From: Nonomuraea wenchangensis | GTDB lineage: Bacteria > Actinomycetota > Actinomycetes > Streptosporangiales > Streptosporangiaceae | Direction: 5' to 3' | NCBI RefSeq assembly: GCF_900111685.1 | Contig: NZ_FOHX01000019.1 | Coordinates: forward strand, 114,180 to 178,179 | Length of the DNA stretch: 64,000 bases | Shown here: positions 1-8,246 of the stretch, piece after piece | How positions within the stretch are numbered: position 1 is the stretch's first letter | How the letters are laid out: every line of letters begins with the position of its first letter | The notes under the pieces: model-generated | Databases searched by the model: none | The model's input: only the letters and a program-made list of their open reading frames with translations | Told to the model about the DNA's origin: nothing | Made by a program: the position numbers and the translations under genes

Positions 1-78
1 GTCGCCGTGATCTGAGTCGCCGTGATCTGAAGTCGCCGTGATCTGAAGTCGCCGTGATCTGAAGTCGCCGTGATCTGA
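1..78. repeat. Five tandem copies of a 16-bp unit
   Basis: The unit GTCGCCGTGATCTGAA is repeated head to tail. Copy 1 (1-15) lacks the final A, copies 2-4 are complete at 16-31, 32-47 and 48-63, and the last copy (64-78) ends TCTGA before unrelated sequence. The array touches the window edge, so its full copy number is unknown. It sits just upstream of the fasR gene. It could be a variable-number repeat, a multi-site operator or an assembly artefact; the sequence alone does not decide. Confidence 0.9.
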
Positions 79-157
79 GCACGGGCCGCGCGACCCGCGG
101 GGCGCGCGCGGCCACCGACGTCGCGTTCATCGCGAGCCACCTGGCACTCTAGAGTGC

Positions 158-1330
158 GTGACAGACCGGACCCGGGAGGACACCACACGCAGGCTTGAGC
201 GGGCCATGGGCTCGCTCGGCACCGCGGCGCTGGCCCGCATGGACGAGCAGCTTCCCTGGTTCCGCGCGCTCAGCGCCGAGGACCGCTCCTGGGTGGGGCT
301 CGTCGCGCAGGCCGGCATCGCGGCGTTCGTCGAGTGGTTCTCGAGCGCCGGGGAGGACCGGCCGACGCCCAGCATCGAGTTCTTCGGCACGGCTCCGCGC
401 GAGCTCAAGCGCTCGATCTCGCTGCAGCAGACCGTCGACATCGTGCGCGTCGTGGTCGAGGTCGTCGAGGCGCAGACCCACGAGCTGGCCGCGCCCGGCG
501 GCGAGGACCAGCTCCAGCAGGCCATGCTGCGCTACACCCGCGACGTGGCCTTCGCCGCCGCGCACGTCTACGCCCGCGAGGCCGAGGCGCGCGGCTCGTG
601 GGACGCCCGGCTGGAGGCGCTGATCGTGGACGCCCTGGTCCGGGGCGAGGTCGACGACGGACTCCACTCCTGGGCCGCGGCGCTCGGCTGGACCTCCTCC
701 CCCGTGGTCGTCATCGCCGGCCACGCCCCCGAGGGCGACCCCCGCGCGGTCATCGACGGGCTGCGCGAACGTGGCCGGCGCATCGGCATGGACCTGCTGG
801 CCGGCGTGCAAGCCGACCGGCTCGTCGTGATCGTCGGCGGGGCCGACAACGTCAACGCCGCCGCCAAGCAGGTCGTGGCCCGCTTCGGCATGGGGCCCGT
901 CGTGATCGGCCCCGAGGTGCCCGACCTGCACGCCGCCCCCCGGTCCGCGCGGGCCGCGCTGGCCGGGCTGAAGGCCTCGGCGGGCTGGCCCGACGCGCCC
1001 CGGCCGGTGCACGCCGAGGACCTGCTGGCCGAACGGGCGCTCGACGGCGACGAGGACGCCAGGGAGCAGCTCATCGAGAACGTCTACCTGCCGCTGGCCG
1101 GCACGCCGCTGCTCGACACGCTGGCGACCTATCTGGAGCAGGGCACGTCGCTGGAGGCGACCGCGCGGCTGCTCTTCGTCCATCCCAACACCGTGCGCTA
1201 CCGGTTGAAGAAGATCACCGAGCTGACCGGCTACCAGCCCACGGAGGGCCGCTCGGCCTTCACGCTCCAGGTCGGACTGATCCTCGGCAGGCTCGCGGAA
1301 GCGGCCGTTACATGGCGACCCCTAACGTAA
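158..1330 (+). CDS. fasR: FasR-type PucR-family activator of fatty-acid synthesis genes
   Basis: A 390-residue DNA-binding regulator placed directly before the fab genes, as FasR is in Streptomyces. The middle is a PucR/CdaR-like GGDEF-related region. The C-terminus (about residues 325-385) is a PucR helix-turn-helix with the characteristic FVHPNTVRYRLKKI motif. The N-terminal stretch with MDEQLPWF and SWVGLVAQAGIAAF matches my recollection of Streptomyces FasR. Start is GTG at 158 with no strong ribosome-binding site. An in-frame ATG at 206 is an alternative and lies just before the conserved block. FasR is known to activate the fabD-fabH-acpP-fabF operon. That role here is inferred from similarity and position. 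Confidence 0.9.
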   Translation: MTDRTREDTTRRLERAMGSLGTAALARMDEQLPWFRALSAEDRSWVGLVAQAGIAAFVEWFSSAGEDRPTPSIEFFGTAPRELKRSISLQQTVDIVRVVVEVVEAQTHELAAPGGEDQLQQAMLRYTRDVAFAAAHVYAREAEARGSWDARLEALIVDALVRGEVDDGLHSWAAALGWTSSPVVVIAGHAPEGDPRAVIDGLRERGRRIGMDLLAGVQADRLVVIVGGADNVNAAAKQVVARFGMGPVVIGPEVPDLHAAPRSARAALAGLKASAGWPDAPRPVHAEDLLAERALDGDEDAREQLIENVYLPLAGTPLLDTLATYLEQGTSLEATARLLFVHPNTVRYRLKKITELTGYQPTEGRSAFTLQVGLILGRLAEAAVTWRPLT

Positions 1331-1433
1331 TCGGCCCGAAATCCTCACTGTGGGGTTCCTACAAATAAGCCTGGACAAAGTTCGTATGGATCTCCAGCCG
1401 CGTGTCGAACCTCTACAGGGCATGGTGGAATGC

Positions 1434-2330
1434 GTGCTTGTACTCGTCGCTCCGGGCCAAGGTGCCCAAACTCCAGGCTTCCTCGCTCCCTGGCTCGAGC
1501 TGCCCGGTCTGGCCGACCGGCTCGGCGCCTGGTCGGAGGTCGCCGGGATCGACCTGATCGCCTATGGCACGACCGCCGGCGCCGACGAGATCCGTGACAC
1601 GGCCGTCGCCCAGCCGCTGCTCGTGGCCGCCGCGCTCGCCTCGGCCGAGGCTCTGGGCGTGCAGCCCGACGTGCTCGCCGGCCACAGCGTGGGCGAGTTC
1701 GCCGCGGCCGCGCTGGCCGGGGTGCTCACGGCCGAACAGGCGCTCGCCCTCGTCCGCGAGCGCGCCCAGGCCATGGCCAAGGCCGCGGCGATCACCGAGA
1801 CCGGCATGACCGCCGTGCTCGGCGGCGCCGAGGACGAGGTGCTGGCCGCCATCGACCGTCACGGGCTCACGCCCGCCAACATCAACGGCGCCGGCCAGAT
1901 CGTCGCCGGGGGCACGCTGGAGCAGCTCGCGGCGTTCGCGGAGGACGCCCCGGCCCGCGCCAGGCTGCGCCCCCTGTCCGTGGCGGGCGCCTTCCACACC
2001 CGGCACATGGCGACGGCCGTGGAGAGCCTGCGCGCCGCCGCCGAGGGTGTCACGCCCGCCGACCCGCGGGTGACGCTGCTGTCCAACGCCGACGGCCGGC
2101 CGGTCACCGCCGGCACCGAGTTCGTCGAACGCCTGGTCAAGCAGGTCAGCAGCCCCGTCCGGTGGGACGCCTGCATGGAGACCATGGCCTCGCTCGGCGT
2201 CACCCGGATGATCGAGCTGCTGCCCGGCGGCACGCTGACCGGCCTCGCCAAGCGCGGGCTGCGCGGCGTCCAGACCGTGGCGCTGAAGACCCCAGACGAC
2301 CTCGAAGCGGCCAGGGAGCTGATCAAGTGA
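1434..2330 (+). CDS. fabD: Malonyl-CoA:ACP transacylase FabD
   Basis: Transfers malonyl from CoA to acyl carrier protein, the entry step for chain elongation in the cytoplasm. The GHSVGEFAA motif around residues 85-93 carries the catalytic serine, and the GAFHTRHM motif near residue 187 supplies the histidine. The start is taken as GTG at 1434, giving MLVLVAPGQG as in other actinobacterial FabD proteins. ATG at 1422 is also in frame and possible, adding four residues. The reading frame stays open back to GTG 1350, but that extension matches nothing expected. First gene of a fabD-fabH-acpP-fabF-accD6 run, and its stop overlaps the fabH start by 4 bp. Confidence 0.95.
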   Translation: MLVLVAPGQGAQTPGFLAPWLELPGLADRLGAWSEVAGIDLIAYGTTAGADEIRDTAVAQPLLVAAALASAEALGVQPDVLAGHSVGEFAAAALAGVLTAEQALALVRERAQAMAKAAAITETGMTAVLGGAEDEVLAAIDRHGLTPANINGAGQIVAGGTLEQLAAFAEDAPARARLRPLSVAGAFHTRHMATAVESLRAAAEGVTPADPRVTLLSNADGRPVTAGTEFVERLVKQVSSPVRWDACMETMASLGVTRMIELLPGGTLTGLAKRGLRGVQTVALKTPDDLEAARELIK

Positions 2331-3283
2331 GAATTCCCGACATCGCCCCCGGCGCCCGGGTGCTGGCGCTCGGCCATTACCAGCCGGCCAACGTCGTCAC
2401 CAACGACGACCTCGCCAGGACCATCGACACCAACGACGAGTGGATCCAGTCACGCGTCGGCATCAAGGAGCGCAGGGTCGCCCCCGCGGGCGAGTCGGTC
2501 GAGGACATGGCCGCCATCGCGGGCGGCAAGGCGCTCGCCGCGAGCGGGCTGTCGCCCGACGACGTCGACCTGGTGATCGTCGCCACCTGCACGCTGGAGA
2601 CTCAGATCCCCAACGCCGCGGCCATCGTGGCGCACCGCCTCGGCATCACCTCGCCGGGCGCGTTCGACGTCAACGCCGCCTGCGCGGGCTTCTGCTACGC
2701 GCTCGCCACCGCCAGCGCCGCCGTACGCGGTGGTTCGGCCAGGAACGTCCTGGTCATCGGGAGCGAGAAGCTGTCGCAGTGGGTCGACTGGACCGACCGC
2801 TCCACCGCCGTGATCTTCGCGGACGGCGCGGGCGCCGCGGTCGTCGGCCCCGCCGAGACCCCCGGCATCGGCCCCGTGGTGTGGGGCAGCGCCGGCGACA
2901 AGTCCGAGGCGATCCAGATCCAGGACCGCACGACCTTCCTCCACCAGGAGGGGCAGACGGTCTTCCGCTGGGCCACCACCGCGCTGCACCCGGTGGCGCT
3001 GGAGGCCTGCGAGCGGGCGGGCGTCGACCCGTCCGAGCTGTCGGCCTTCGTCCCCCATCAGGCCAACTTGCGCATCATCGAGGCGATCGCCCGTAAGCTG
3101 GGCGCCGAGAAGGCTGCGGTGGCACGCGACATCGTCACCGCCGGCAACACCTCCGCCGCCTCCATCCCGCTCGCGCTCTCGCGCATGCTGGAGCGCGGCG
3201 AGGTGCAGTCCGGCGGGCTGGCACTCGTGCTGGGTTTCGGCGCGGGGCTCACGTACGCGGGCCAAGTGATCGAGATCCCGTAG
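2327..3283 (+). CDS. fabH: Beta-ketoacyl-ACP synthase III FabH
   Basis: Condenses an acyl-CoA primer with malonyl-ACP to start fatty-acid chains. Actinobacterial FabH usually accepts branched primers. The 318-residue protein has the full thiolase-fold triad: Cys119 in NAACAGFC, His244 in PHQANLRI and Asn274 in AGNTSAAS. Start is GTG 2327, overlapping the fabD stop in a GTGA, with AGGGAG eight bases upstream, so translation is probably coupled to fabD. No residue expected in the family is missing. Confidence 0.96.
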   Translation: MRIPDIAPGARVLALGHYQPANVVTNDDLARTIDTNDEWIQSRVGIKERRVAPAGESVEDMAAIAGGKALAASGLSPDDVDLVIVATCTLETQIPNAAAIVAHRLGITSPGAFDVNAACAGFCYALATASAAVRGGSARNVLVIGSEKLSQWVDWTDRSTAVIFADGAGAAVVGPAETPGIGPVVWGSAGDKSEAIQIQDRTTFLHQEGQTVFRWATTALHPVALEACERAGVDPSELSAFVPHQANLRIIEAIARKLGAEKAAVARDIVTAGNTSAASIPLALSRMLERGEVQSGGLALVLGFGAGLTYAGQVIEIP

Positions 3284-3306
3284 GATCCCGCCCGCACCAC
3301 TCGCTT

Positions 3307-3325
3307 GCGCGGTCCACGACCGCGC
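3307..3325 (+). promoter_or_regulatory. Hairpin in the fabH-acpP leader
   Basis: A perfect 7-bp stem, GCGCGGT and ACCGCGC, encloses a 5-base loop and is flanked by GGATCC on both sides (from 3282 and 3326). No T-run follows, so it is not a classic terminator. It lies 33 bases before the acpP start. RNA processing or stabilisation that raises AcpP output relative to FabH is a plausible but unproven role. Confidence 0.45.
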
Positions 3326-3357
3326 GGATCCAAGAAAGATCAAAGGAGAAGAACGAC

Positions 3358-3597
3358 ATGGCTGCCAACGAGCAGGACATCCTTGCGGGCCTCGGCAAGA
3401 TCATCAACGAGATCACCGGCATCCCGGCCTCCGAGGTGACCCCCGAGAAGAGCTTCGTGGACGACCTCGACATCGACTCCCTGTCCATGGTCGAGATCGC
3501 CGTGGCCGCCCAGGACGAGTTCGGCGTCGAGATCCCCGACGACCAGCTCAAGAACCTGAAGACGGTCAAGGACGTCCTCAACTTCATCCAGGGCTGA
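3358..3597 (+). CDS. acpP: Acyl carrier protein
   Basis: A 79-residue acidic carrier protein that holds the growing acyl chain on phosphopantetheine. Ser41 in the DIDSLS motif is the attachment site. Length and the four-helix pattern fit primary-metabolism AcpP. A strong ribosome-binding site, AAAGGAGAAG, precedes ATG 3358. It sits between fabH and fabF, which marks this as the housekeeping FAS-II locus and not a polyketide cluster. Confidence 0.97.
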   Translation: MAANEQDILAGLGKIINEITGIPASEVTPEKSFVDDLDIDSLSMVEIAVAAQDEFGVEIPDDQLKNLKTVKDVLNFIQG

Positions 3598-3641
3598 AAC
3601 CACCGCAGTACGCAACTGATCACCAGCAAGGAGCGCGAAAC

Positions 3642-4874
3642 GTGAGTGCGAACCGGGTACGTGTCGTCGTCACCGGGCTTGGCGCGACGACGCCCGTCGG
3701 TGGAGACGTCACCTCGACCTGGGCGGCGCTCCTCGCCGGTCAGTCGGGTGTCGAGACCCTCACCGCGGACTGGATCGACACCGTCCCCGTGAGGTTCGCG
3801 GGGACGGCCGCCGTCGATCCGGCCGAGGTGCTGCCCCGGCCCGAGGCCCGCAGGCTCGACCGCAGCGAGCAGTTCGCGTTGGTGGCCGCGCGGGAGGCCT
3901 GGCAGGACGCCGGCGCTCCCCAGGTGGCTCCCGAGCGGCTGGGCGTCGTGGTCTCCAGCGGCATCGGCGGCATCACCACCACGCTCAACGCCTACGACAC
4001 CTACCGTGAGCGGGGCTGGAACCGCCTGTCGCCGTTCACCGTGCCCATGCTCATGCCCAACGGCCCGGCCGCCTGGATCGGCCTCGACCTGGGCGCTCAG
4101 GCGGGCGTGCACGCCACCGTCTCGGCGTGCGCCTCCGGCGCCGAGGCCATCGGCAGCGCCATGGACATGATCAGGGCCGGCCGCGCCGACGTCGTGGTGG
4201 CCGGCGGCACCGAGGCCGCCATCCACGGGCTCAACATCGCGGCCTTCGCCGCCGCGCGGGCCATGTCCACCCGCAACGACGACCCGGCCGGCGCGTCCCG
4301 CCCCTGGGACCGCGACCGCGACGGGTTCGTGCTCGGCGAGGGCGCCGGCATCGTCGTGCTGGAGTCCGAGGAGCACGCCAGGGCGCGCGGCGCGCGCGTC
4401 TACGCCTACTGCGCGGGCGTCGGCTACTCCGCCGACGCGCACCACATCACCCAGCCCGAGCCCGAGGGCCGGGGCATCATCATGGCCATGACCCAGGCGC
4501 TCAACAACGCGGGCGTCTCCGGCCAGGACATCAAGCACGTCAACGCGCACGCCACCTCCACCCCGGCGGGCGACGTCGGCGAGGCCCAGGCGATCGCCAA
4601 GGCCATCGGCACGCACCCGCTGGTCACCTCGACCAAGTCCATGACCGGGCACCTGCTCGGCGGCGCGGGCGGCATCGAGTCCGTCTTCACGATCAAGGCG
4701 CTGCAGGACCGGATCGTCCCCGCCACCATCAACCTGCACGACCTCGACGACGGCATCGAGGTGGATCTCGTCCACGGCGAGAATCGCAAGCTGCCCGAAG
4801 GCGACATCGCCGCGGTCAACAACTCGTTCGGCTTCGGCGGGCACAACGTGTCCGTCGTGTTCAAGGGGGCTTAA
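3642..4874 (+). CDS. fabF: Beta-ketoacyl-ACP synthase II FabF
   Basis: Elongates acyl-ACP with malonyl-ACP. The 410-residue protein has Cys163 (SACASGAEA), His303 (NAHATSTPAGD) and His337 (KSMTGHLLG), the standard Cys-His-His set of ketosynthases. Start is GTG 3642 with AAGGAGCG upstream. The TAA stop ends at 4874, the base before the accD6 ATG, so the two are co-transcribed. KasA of mycobacteria is the corresponding enzyme. Confidence 0.96.
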   Translation: MSANRVRVVVTGLGATTPVGGDVTSTWAALLAGQSGVETLTADWIDTVPVRFAGTAAVDPAEVLPRPEARRLDRSEQFALVAAREAWQDAGAPQVAPERLGVVVSSGIGGITTTLNAYDTYRERGWNRLSPFTVPMLMPNGPAAWIGLDLGAQAGVHATVSACASGAEAIGSAMDMIRAGRADVVVAGGTEAAIHGLNIAAFAAARAMSTRNDDPAGASRPWDRDRDGFVLGEGAGIVVLESEEHARARGARVYAYCAGVGYSADAHHITQPEPEGRGIIMAMTQALNNAGVSGQDIKHVNAHATSTPAGDVGEAQAIAKAIGTHPLVTSTKSMTGHLLGGAGGIESVFTIKALQDRIVPATINLHDLDDGIEVDLVHGENRKLPEGDIAAVNNSFGFGGHNVSVVFKGA

Positions 4875-6299
4875 ATGACCGTGCTCGACAACGGGGTGAT
4901 GGCATCCGGCTCCGAACAGGAGCCCGCCGATCCCCGTGACCCACTCGTCCGCCTGTCGGCCCTGCTCGACGAGGGCTCGCTGCGGCTGATCACCCCGGAG
5001 GACAAGAGCGGCGTCCTCGCCGCCATGGGCCGCGTCGAAGGCGTGCCCGTCGTCTCCTTCTGCAGTGACGCCCGCTTCCAGGGCGGTGCGATGGGCAGCG
5101 AAGGCTGCGAGCACATCGTCCACGCCTACGACGTCGCCGTACGCGAGCGGGTGCCGGTCATCGGCATCTGGCACTCCGGCGGCGCGCGCCTCACCGAGGG
5201 CGTCGAGTCGCTGCACGCGGTCGGCAAGGTCTTCGCCGCCATGACCAAGGCGTCCGGCGTCGTCCCGCAGATCTCCGTGGTCGTCGGCCCCGCTGCGGGC
5301 GGCGCCGCCTACGGGCCGGCGCTCACCGACCTGGTCATCCTGGCCGACACCGGCCGCATCTTCGTCACCGGCCCCGACGTCGTCCGCAGCGTCACCGGCG
5401 AGAACGTCGACGCCGCCGCCCTCGGCGGCCCCGAGCCGCACAGCAAGCGCAGCGGCGTCGTGCACGTCGTCACCAAGACCGAGACCGACGCCTACGTCAG
5501 GGCGCGCCAGCTCGCCACGCTCCTCGGCCACCAGGGGCGGGTGCGCGCGGGAGAAATCGAGGAAGTGGACTTCTCCACGCTGCTGCCGGAGTCCGCGCGA
5601 CGGGCCTACGACGTCAAGCCGCTCGTCAACGGCCTGCTCGACGAGCCCGGCATCGAGCTGCACCCCAAGTGGGCGCCGAACGTCGTCACCTCGCTCGGCC
5701 GCCTCGGGGGCAGGACCGTCGGCGTGATCGCCAACAACCCGATGCGGCTCGGCGGCTGCCTCGACGCCACGTCCGCCGAGAAGGCCGCCCGGTTCGTACG
5801 CATGTGTGACGCGTTCGGCGTGCCGTTGGTTGTCCTGGTGGACGTTCCCGGTTACCTTCCGGGCGTCGGGCAGGAGCACGACGGCGTCGTACGGCGCGGA
5901 GCCAAGCTCCTGCACGCCTTCGCCGAGGCCTCGGTGCCGCGCGTCACGCTCGTCACGCGCAAGGCGTACGGCGGGGCGTACATCGCGATGAACTCCCGCG
6001 CACTCGGCGCCACCAAGGTCTTCGCCTGGCCGACGACCGAGGTCGCGGTCATGGGGCCCGTGGCGGCGGTGCGCATCCTCAAGCGGCGCGAGCTGGCCGC
6101 CGCGCCCGAGGAGGAGCGGGCGTCGCTGGAGGAGCGGCTGGCCGAGGAGCACCAGAAGCTGGCCGGCGGGCTCGAACGCGCTCAGCAGCTCGGGGTCATC
6201 GACGAGGTGATCGACCCCGGGGAGACGCGCGGCGCCATCGCCAAGGTCCTCGCCCAGGCCACCCCCGCCCGGGGCGCCCACGGCAACATCCCCCTGTAA
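4875..6299 (+). CDS. accD6: Acyl-CoA carboxylase beta subunit (AccD6-like)
   Basis: Carboxyltransferase subunit of a biotin-dependent acetyl/propionyl-CoA carboxylase, making malonyl-CoA for FAS-II. Two crotonase-like halves are visible: SGGARLTEGV with PAAGGAAYGPALTD in the N-terminal half, and LVDVPGYLPGVGQE with KAYGGAYIAMNSRA in the C-terminal half. At 474 residues it is shorter than PccB (about 530) and matches the mycobacterial AccD6 length. It abuts fabF with no gap. The ribosome-binding site, AAGGGGG, lies inside the last fabF codons. The biotin carrier subunit is not in this window. Confidence 0.9.
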   Translation: MTVLDNGVMASGSEQEPADPRDPLVRLSALLDEGSLRLITPEDKSGVLAAMGRVEGVPVVSFCSDARFQGGAMGSEGCEHIVHAYDVAVRERVPVIGIWHSGGARLTEGVESLHAVGKVFAAMTKASGVVPQISVVVGPAAGGAAYGPALTDLVILADTGRIFVTGPDVVRSVTGENVDAAALGGPEPHSKRSGVVHVVTKTETDAYVRARQLATLLGHQGRVRAGEIEEVDFSTLLPESARRAYDVKPLVNGLLDEPGIELHPKWAPNVVTSLGRLGGRTVGVIANNPMRLGGCLDATSAEKAARFVRMCDAFGVPLVVLVDVPGYLPGVGQEHDGVVRRGAKLLHAFAEASVPRVTLVTRKAYGGAYIAMNSRALGATKVFAWPTTEVAVMGPVAAVRILKRRELAAAPEEERASLEERLAEEHQKLAGGLERAQQLGVIDEVIDPGETRGAIAKVLAQATPARGAHGNIPL

Positions 6300-6317
6300 C
6301 ACTGACTTTTCCGAAAG

Positions 6318-6359
6318 GCCCCGCACCGCCCTCTTCCGGACGGCAAGTGCGGGGCTTTT
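6318..6359 (+). terminator. Rho-independent terminator of the fab operon
   Basis: The inverted repeat GCCCCGCAC (6318-6326) and GTGCGGGGC (6347-6355) is perfect and is followed by TTTTC. It starts 19 bases after the accD6 stop. Confidence 0.85.
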
Positions 6360-6429
6360 CCGCGTCCTGGGCAGCGGCGGGCCCCGCACAGCCCAAAAGG
6401 TCCTGCGCAGGCTAAAAGCCCCACACCCC

Positions 6430-6465
6430 AAAAGGCCCCGCACCGGCGATCGGTGGGGGCCTTTT
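6430..6465. terminator. Bidirectional terminator between accD6 and the DUF3145 gene
   Basis: AAAAGGCCCC (6430-6439) pairs with GGGGCCTTTT (6456-6465), and the inner CACCG/CGGTG extend the stem past one unpaired G. The A-run and T-run flanks make it work on both strands, as expected between convergent genes. Confidence 0.85.
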
Positions 6466-6489
6466 GCAGGGAGGTCGGGTGGGCGCCGG

Positions 6490-6984
6490 TCAGACGGCGG
6501 CGTGCAGCCAGCGGACGGGAGCGCCGTCCCCGGCGTACCGGAAGGGCTCCAGCTCCTCGTCCCACGGCCGGCCGAGCAGCTTGTCGAGCTCCTCCTCAAG
6601 CACGCACCGCCCCTGGGCGGCCAGCATCATCGCGGCCCGGAGCCGGTCCTCGGGCACCATGATGTCGCCGTTGACCCCGATGACCGCCGTGAAGGCGCCC
6701 AGGGTCGGCGTATAGCAGTGCCGGGACCCGTCCACGCCGGGCGAGGCGTCCTCGGTGATCTCGAACCTGAGCCGCTGCCAGCCCATGAGGGAGGAGGCGA
6801 TGGCGGCCGCGATGCCGGGCCTGCCCTCCCACTCGGCCTGCGCGCGTACGACGTTGGGCGCGGCGGGCTGCGGCGTCCACGTCAGGTCTACGGGCACGCC
6901 AAGGACACCCGCGACCGCCCATTCGATATGAGGGCACAGCGCGGGCTGAGCCGAGTGGACGTAAAGGACGCCACGAGCAGACAC
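6490..6984 (-). CDS. DUF3145 family protein
   Basis: A 164-residue protein with the family's typical opening RGVLYVHSA and its ending WDEELEPFRYAGDGAPVRWLH. It has no signal peptide or membrane segment. Function is unknown. In Streptomyces the same family lies beside the fabF end of the FAS locus, so the association with fatty-acid genes is conserved even though it is transcribed convergently here. The start is GTG 6984 (VSARGVLY), preceded by GGGAGG. Upstream in-frame codons reach 7152 but do not resemble the family. Confidence 0.85.
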   Translation of the reverse strand: MSARGVLYVHSAQPALCPHIEWAVAGVLGVPVDLTWTPQPAAPNVVRAQAEWEGRPGIAAAIASSLMGWQRLRFEITEDASPGVDGSRHCYTPTLGAFTAVIGVNGDIMVPEDRLRAAMMLAAQGRCVLEEELDKLLGRPWDEELEPFRYAGDGAPVRWLHAAV

Positions 6985-7160
6985 CGGACCTCCCGTTCGG
7001 TACGAGGTGCGCCTTCCCCAACGGCCTCGCACATAGGGATGATCACAAGTGACTAGGGAGAGACTACCGTCGGTCGCCATCCGGCACCAGTGGGGGGCCA
7101 TACCAAGTTGGTGCGGGAGTGTCGCGTGACACCTGGTGCAGGCGGGAAACATACGTCGCC

Positions 7161-8174
7161 ATGAACTTCCAATCTGTCGGCGAGGCGCTCATCCGGCCAG
7201 GTCAGCTGCTGGGCGACCGGAGCACGCTGTCCGCCGTCGCCCGCTGGACCCAGGCAGTCTCCGAGGCGGACGGTGTCTGTGTCGCGCACCTGTCCCCCGG
7301 GGTGGATCCCTGCGAGCTCGCCTCCGAGCTGCACGCGCGGGGCATGCGGGCCTCCCCCAATCACGTGTTCCGCGGCCAGCCGCTGTTCTTCGGCGGCCCT
7401 GCGTCAAGGCCGTTCCCGGTGGAGCCGATCCCGTACCGGCCGGTCAGGAACCGTTCCGCGGCGACGGTGGCGGTGCTCGACACGGGCGTGGCCAAGCATC
7501 CGTGGTGGTCGGGCGCGGAGTGGTACGCCCGCGTGGCACCGGAGGACGCCGACGCGGGCGAGGGACAGCAGGCGGGGCACGGGACGTTCATCGCGGGCCT
7601 GCTGGCGCGCCTGGCGCCCGGCGTGTCGCTGCGCGTGCGGCGGGTGCTGGACTGCGACGGCATCGGCGACGAGGCGAGCGTGATCCGCGCGCTGCACCGG
7701 CTGCGCGAGGACCCGCCCGACGTGATCAACCTGTCCTTCGGCGGCCACACCTTCGACGACCGGCCGCCGCCCCTGCTGAACGACGCGATCGCGGCGCTGA
7801 GCGACACCGTGACGGTGGCCTGCGCCGGCAACACCGCCTCCGACCGCCCGTTCTGGCCGGCGGCGCTGCCCGCCGTGGTCGGCGTGGCGGCGCTGGAGTC
7901 GACGGAGCGGCGGCGGGCCCCCTACTCCGGGTACGGCACCTGGGTGGACGCCTGCGCGCGCGGCGACTGGCTGGAGAGCAGCTATCTGGACCTCGGCGAG
8001 TTCGGCGGGTTCGCGACGTGGAGCGGCACGTCGTTCGCCGCGGCGCTGGTGTCGGGGACGATCGCGGCCGCGGCCGTCGCCGAGCCGGCCAAGGACGTGG
8101 CGTGGCGGCTGCTCGACGGGGAGGAGGCCCGGCAAATTCCCGATCTGGGAGTTGTCGTTCCGGCGAGTCTGTAG
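7161..8174 (+). CDS. S8 (subtilisin-like) serine protease without signal peptide
   Basis: A predicted cytoplasmic subtilase of 337 residues. The triad is complete: Asp107 in VAVLDTGV, His140 in GHGTFIAG and Ser291 in WSGTSFAAAL. The oxyanion asparagine region CAGNTAS is also present. There is no secretion signal, inhibitor propeptide or transmembrane helix, which separates it from secreted mycosins. The N-terminal 90 residues are unassigned and could be a partner-binding segment. ATG 7161 is preferred; GTG 7119 is in frame. It heads the run S8, sigma factor, beta-rich protein, CHAT, all on the same strand with short gaps. This supports a role in regulated internal proteolysis, not nutrition. 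Confidence 0.85.
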   Translation: MNFQSVGEALIRPGQLLGDRSTLSAVARWTQAVSEADGVCVAHLSPGVDPCELASELHARGMRASPNHVFRGQPLFFGGPASRPFPVEPIPYRPVRNRSAATVAVLDTGVAKHPWWSGAEWYARVAPEDADAGEGQQAGHGTFIAGLLARLAPGVSLRVRRVLDCDGIGDEASVIRALHRLREDPPDVINLSFGGHTFDDRPPPLLNDAIAALSDTVTVACAGNTASDRPFWPAALPAVVGVAALESTERRRAPYSGYGTWVDACARGDWLESSYLDLGEFGGFATWSGTSFAAALVSGTIAAAAVAEPAKDVAWRLLDGEEARQIPDLGVVVPASL

Positions 8175-8201
8175 AGTTTACGCTCAGTCCACGTTCGATC
8201 A

Positions 8202-8225
8202 CGGGGAGGAATGATCGCCTCCCCG
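8202..8225 (+). promoter_or_regulatory. Hairpin just before the sigma-factor gene
   Basis: CGGGGAGG (8202-8209) and CCTCCCCG (8218-8225) form an 8-bp stem with an 8-base loop. It lies between the S8 stop and the ribosome-binding site AAGGAG (8236-8241) of the sigma gene. There is no T-run. It may be a processing or attenuation element that uncouples sigma expression from the protease gene. Confidence 0.45.
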
Positions 8226-8246
8226 GCCTGACGTGAAGGAGTCCCC

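Noticed and set aside
1..78. CRISPR array
   Set aside because: The 16-bp units abut without spacers and there are no cas genes nearby.
1434..6299. Type II polyketide or other secondary-metabolite cluster
   Set aside because: FabD, FabH, AcpP, FabF and FasR in this order are the housekeeping FAS-II locus; no cyclase, aromatase or KS-beta is present.
3249..6599. Very long minus-strand open frame across the fab genes (1116 codons)
   Set aside because: It lies antisense to fabF and accD6, which carry full catalytic motifs. Such shadow frames are common at this GC content.
7161..8174. Mycosin (type VII secretion protease)
   Set aside because: There is no signal peptide, no C-terminal membrane anchor and no ESX genes, so an intracellular protease is more likely.
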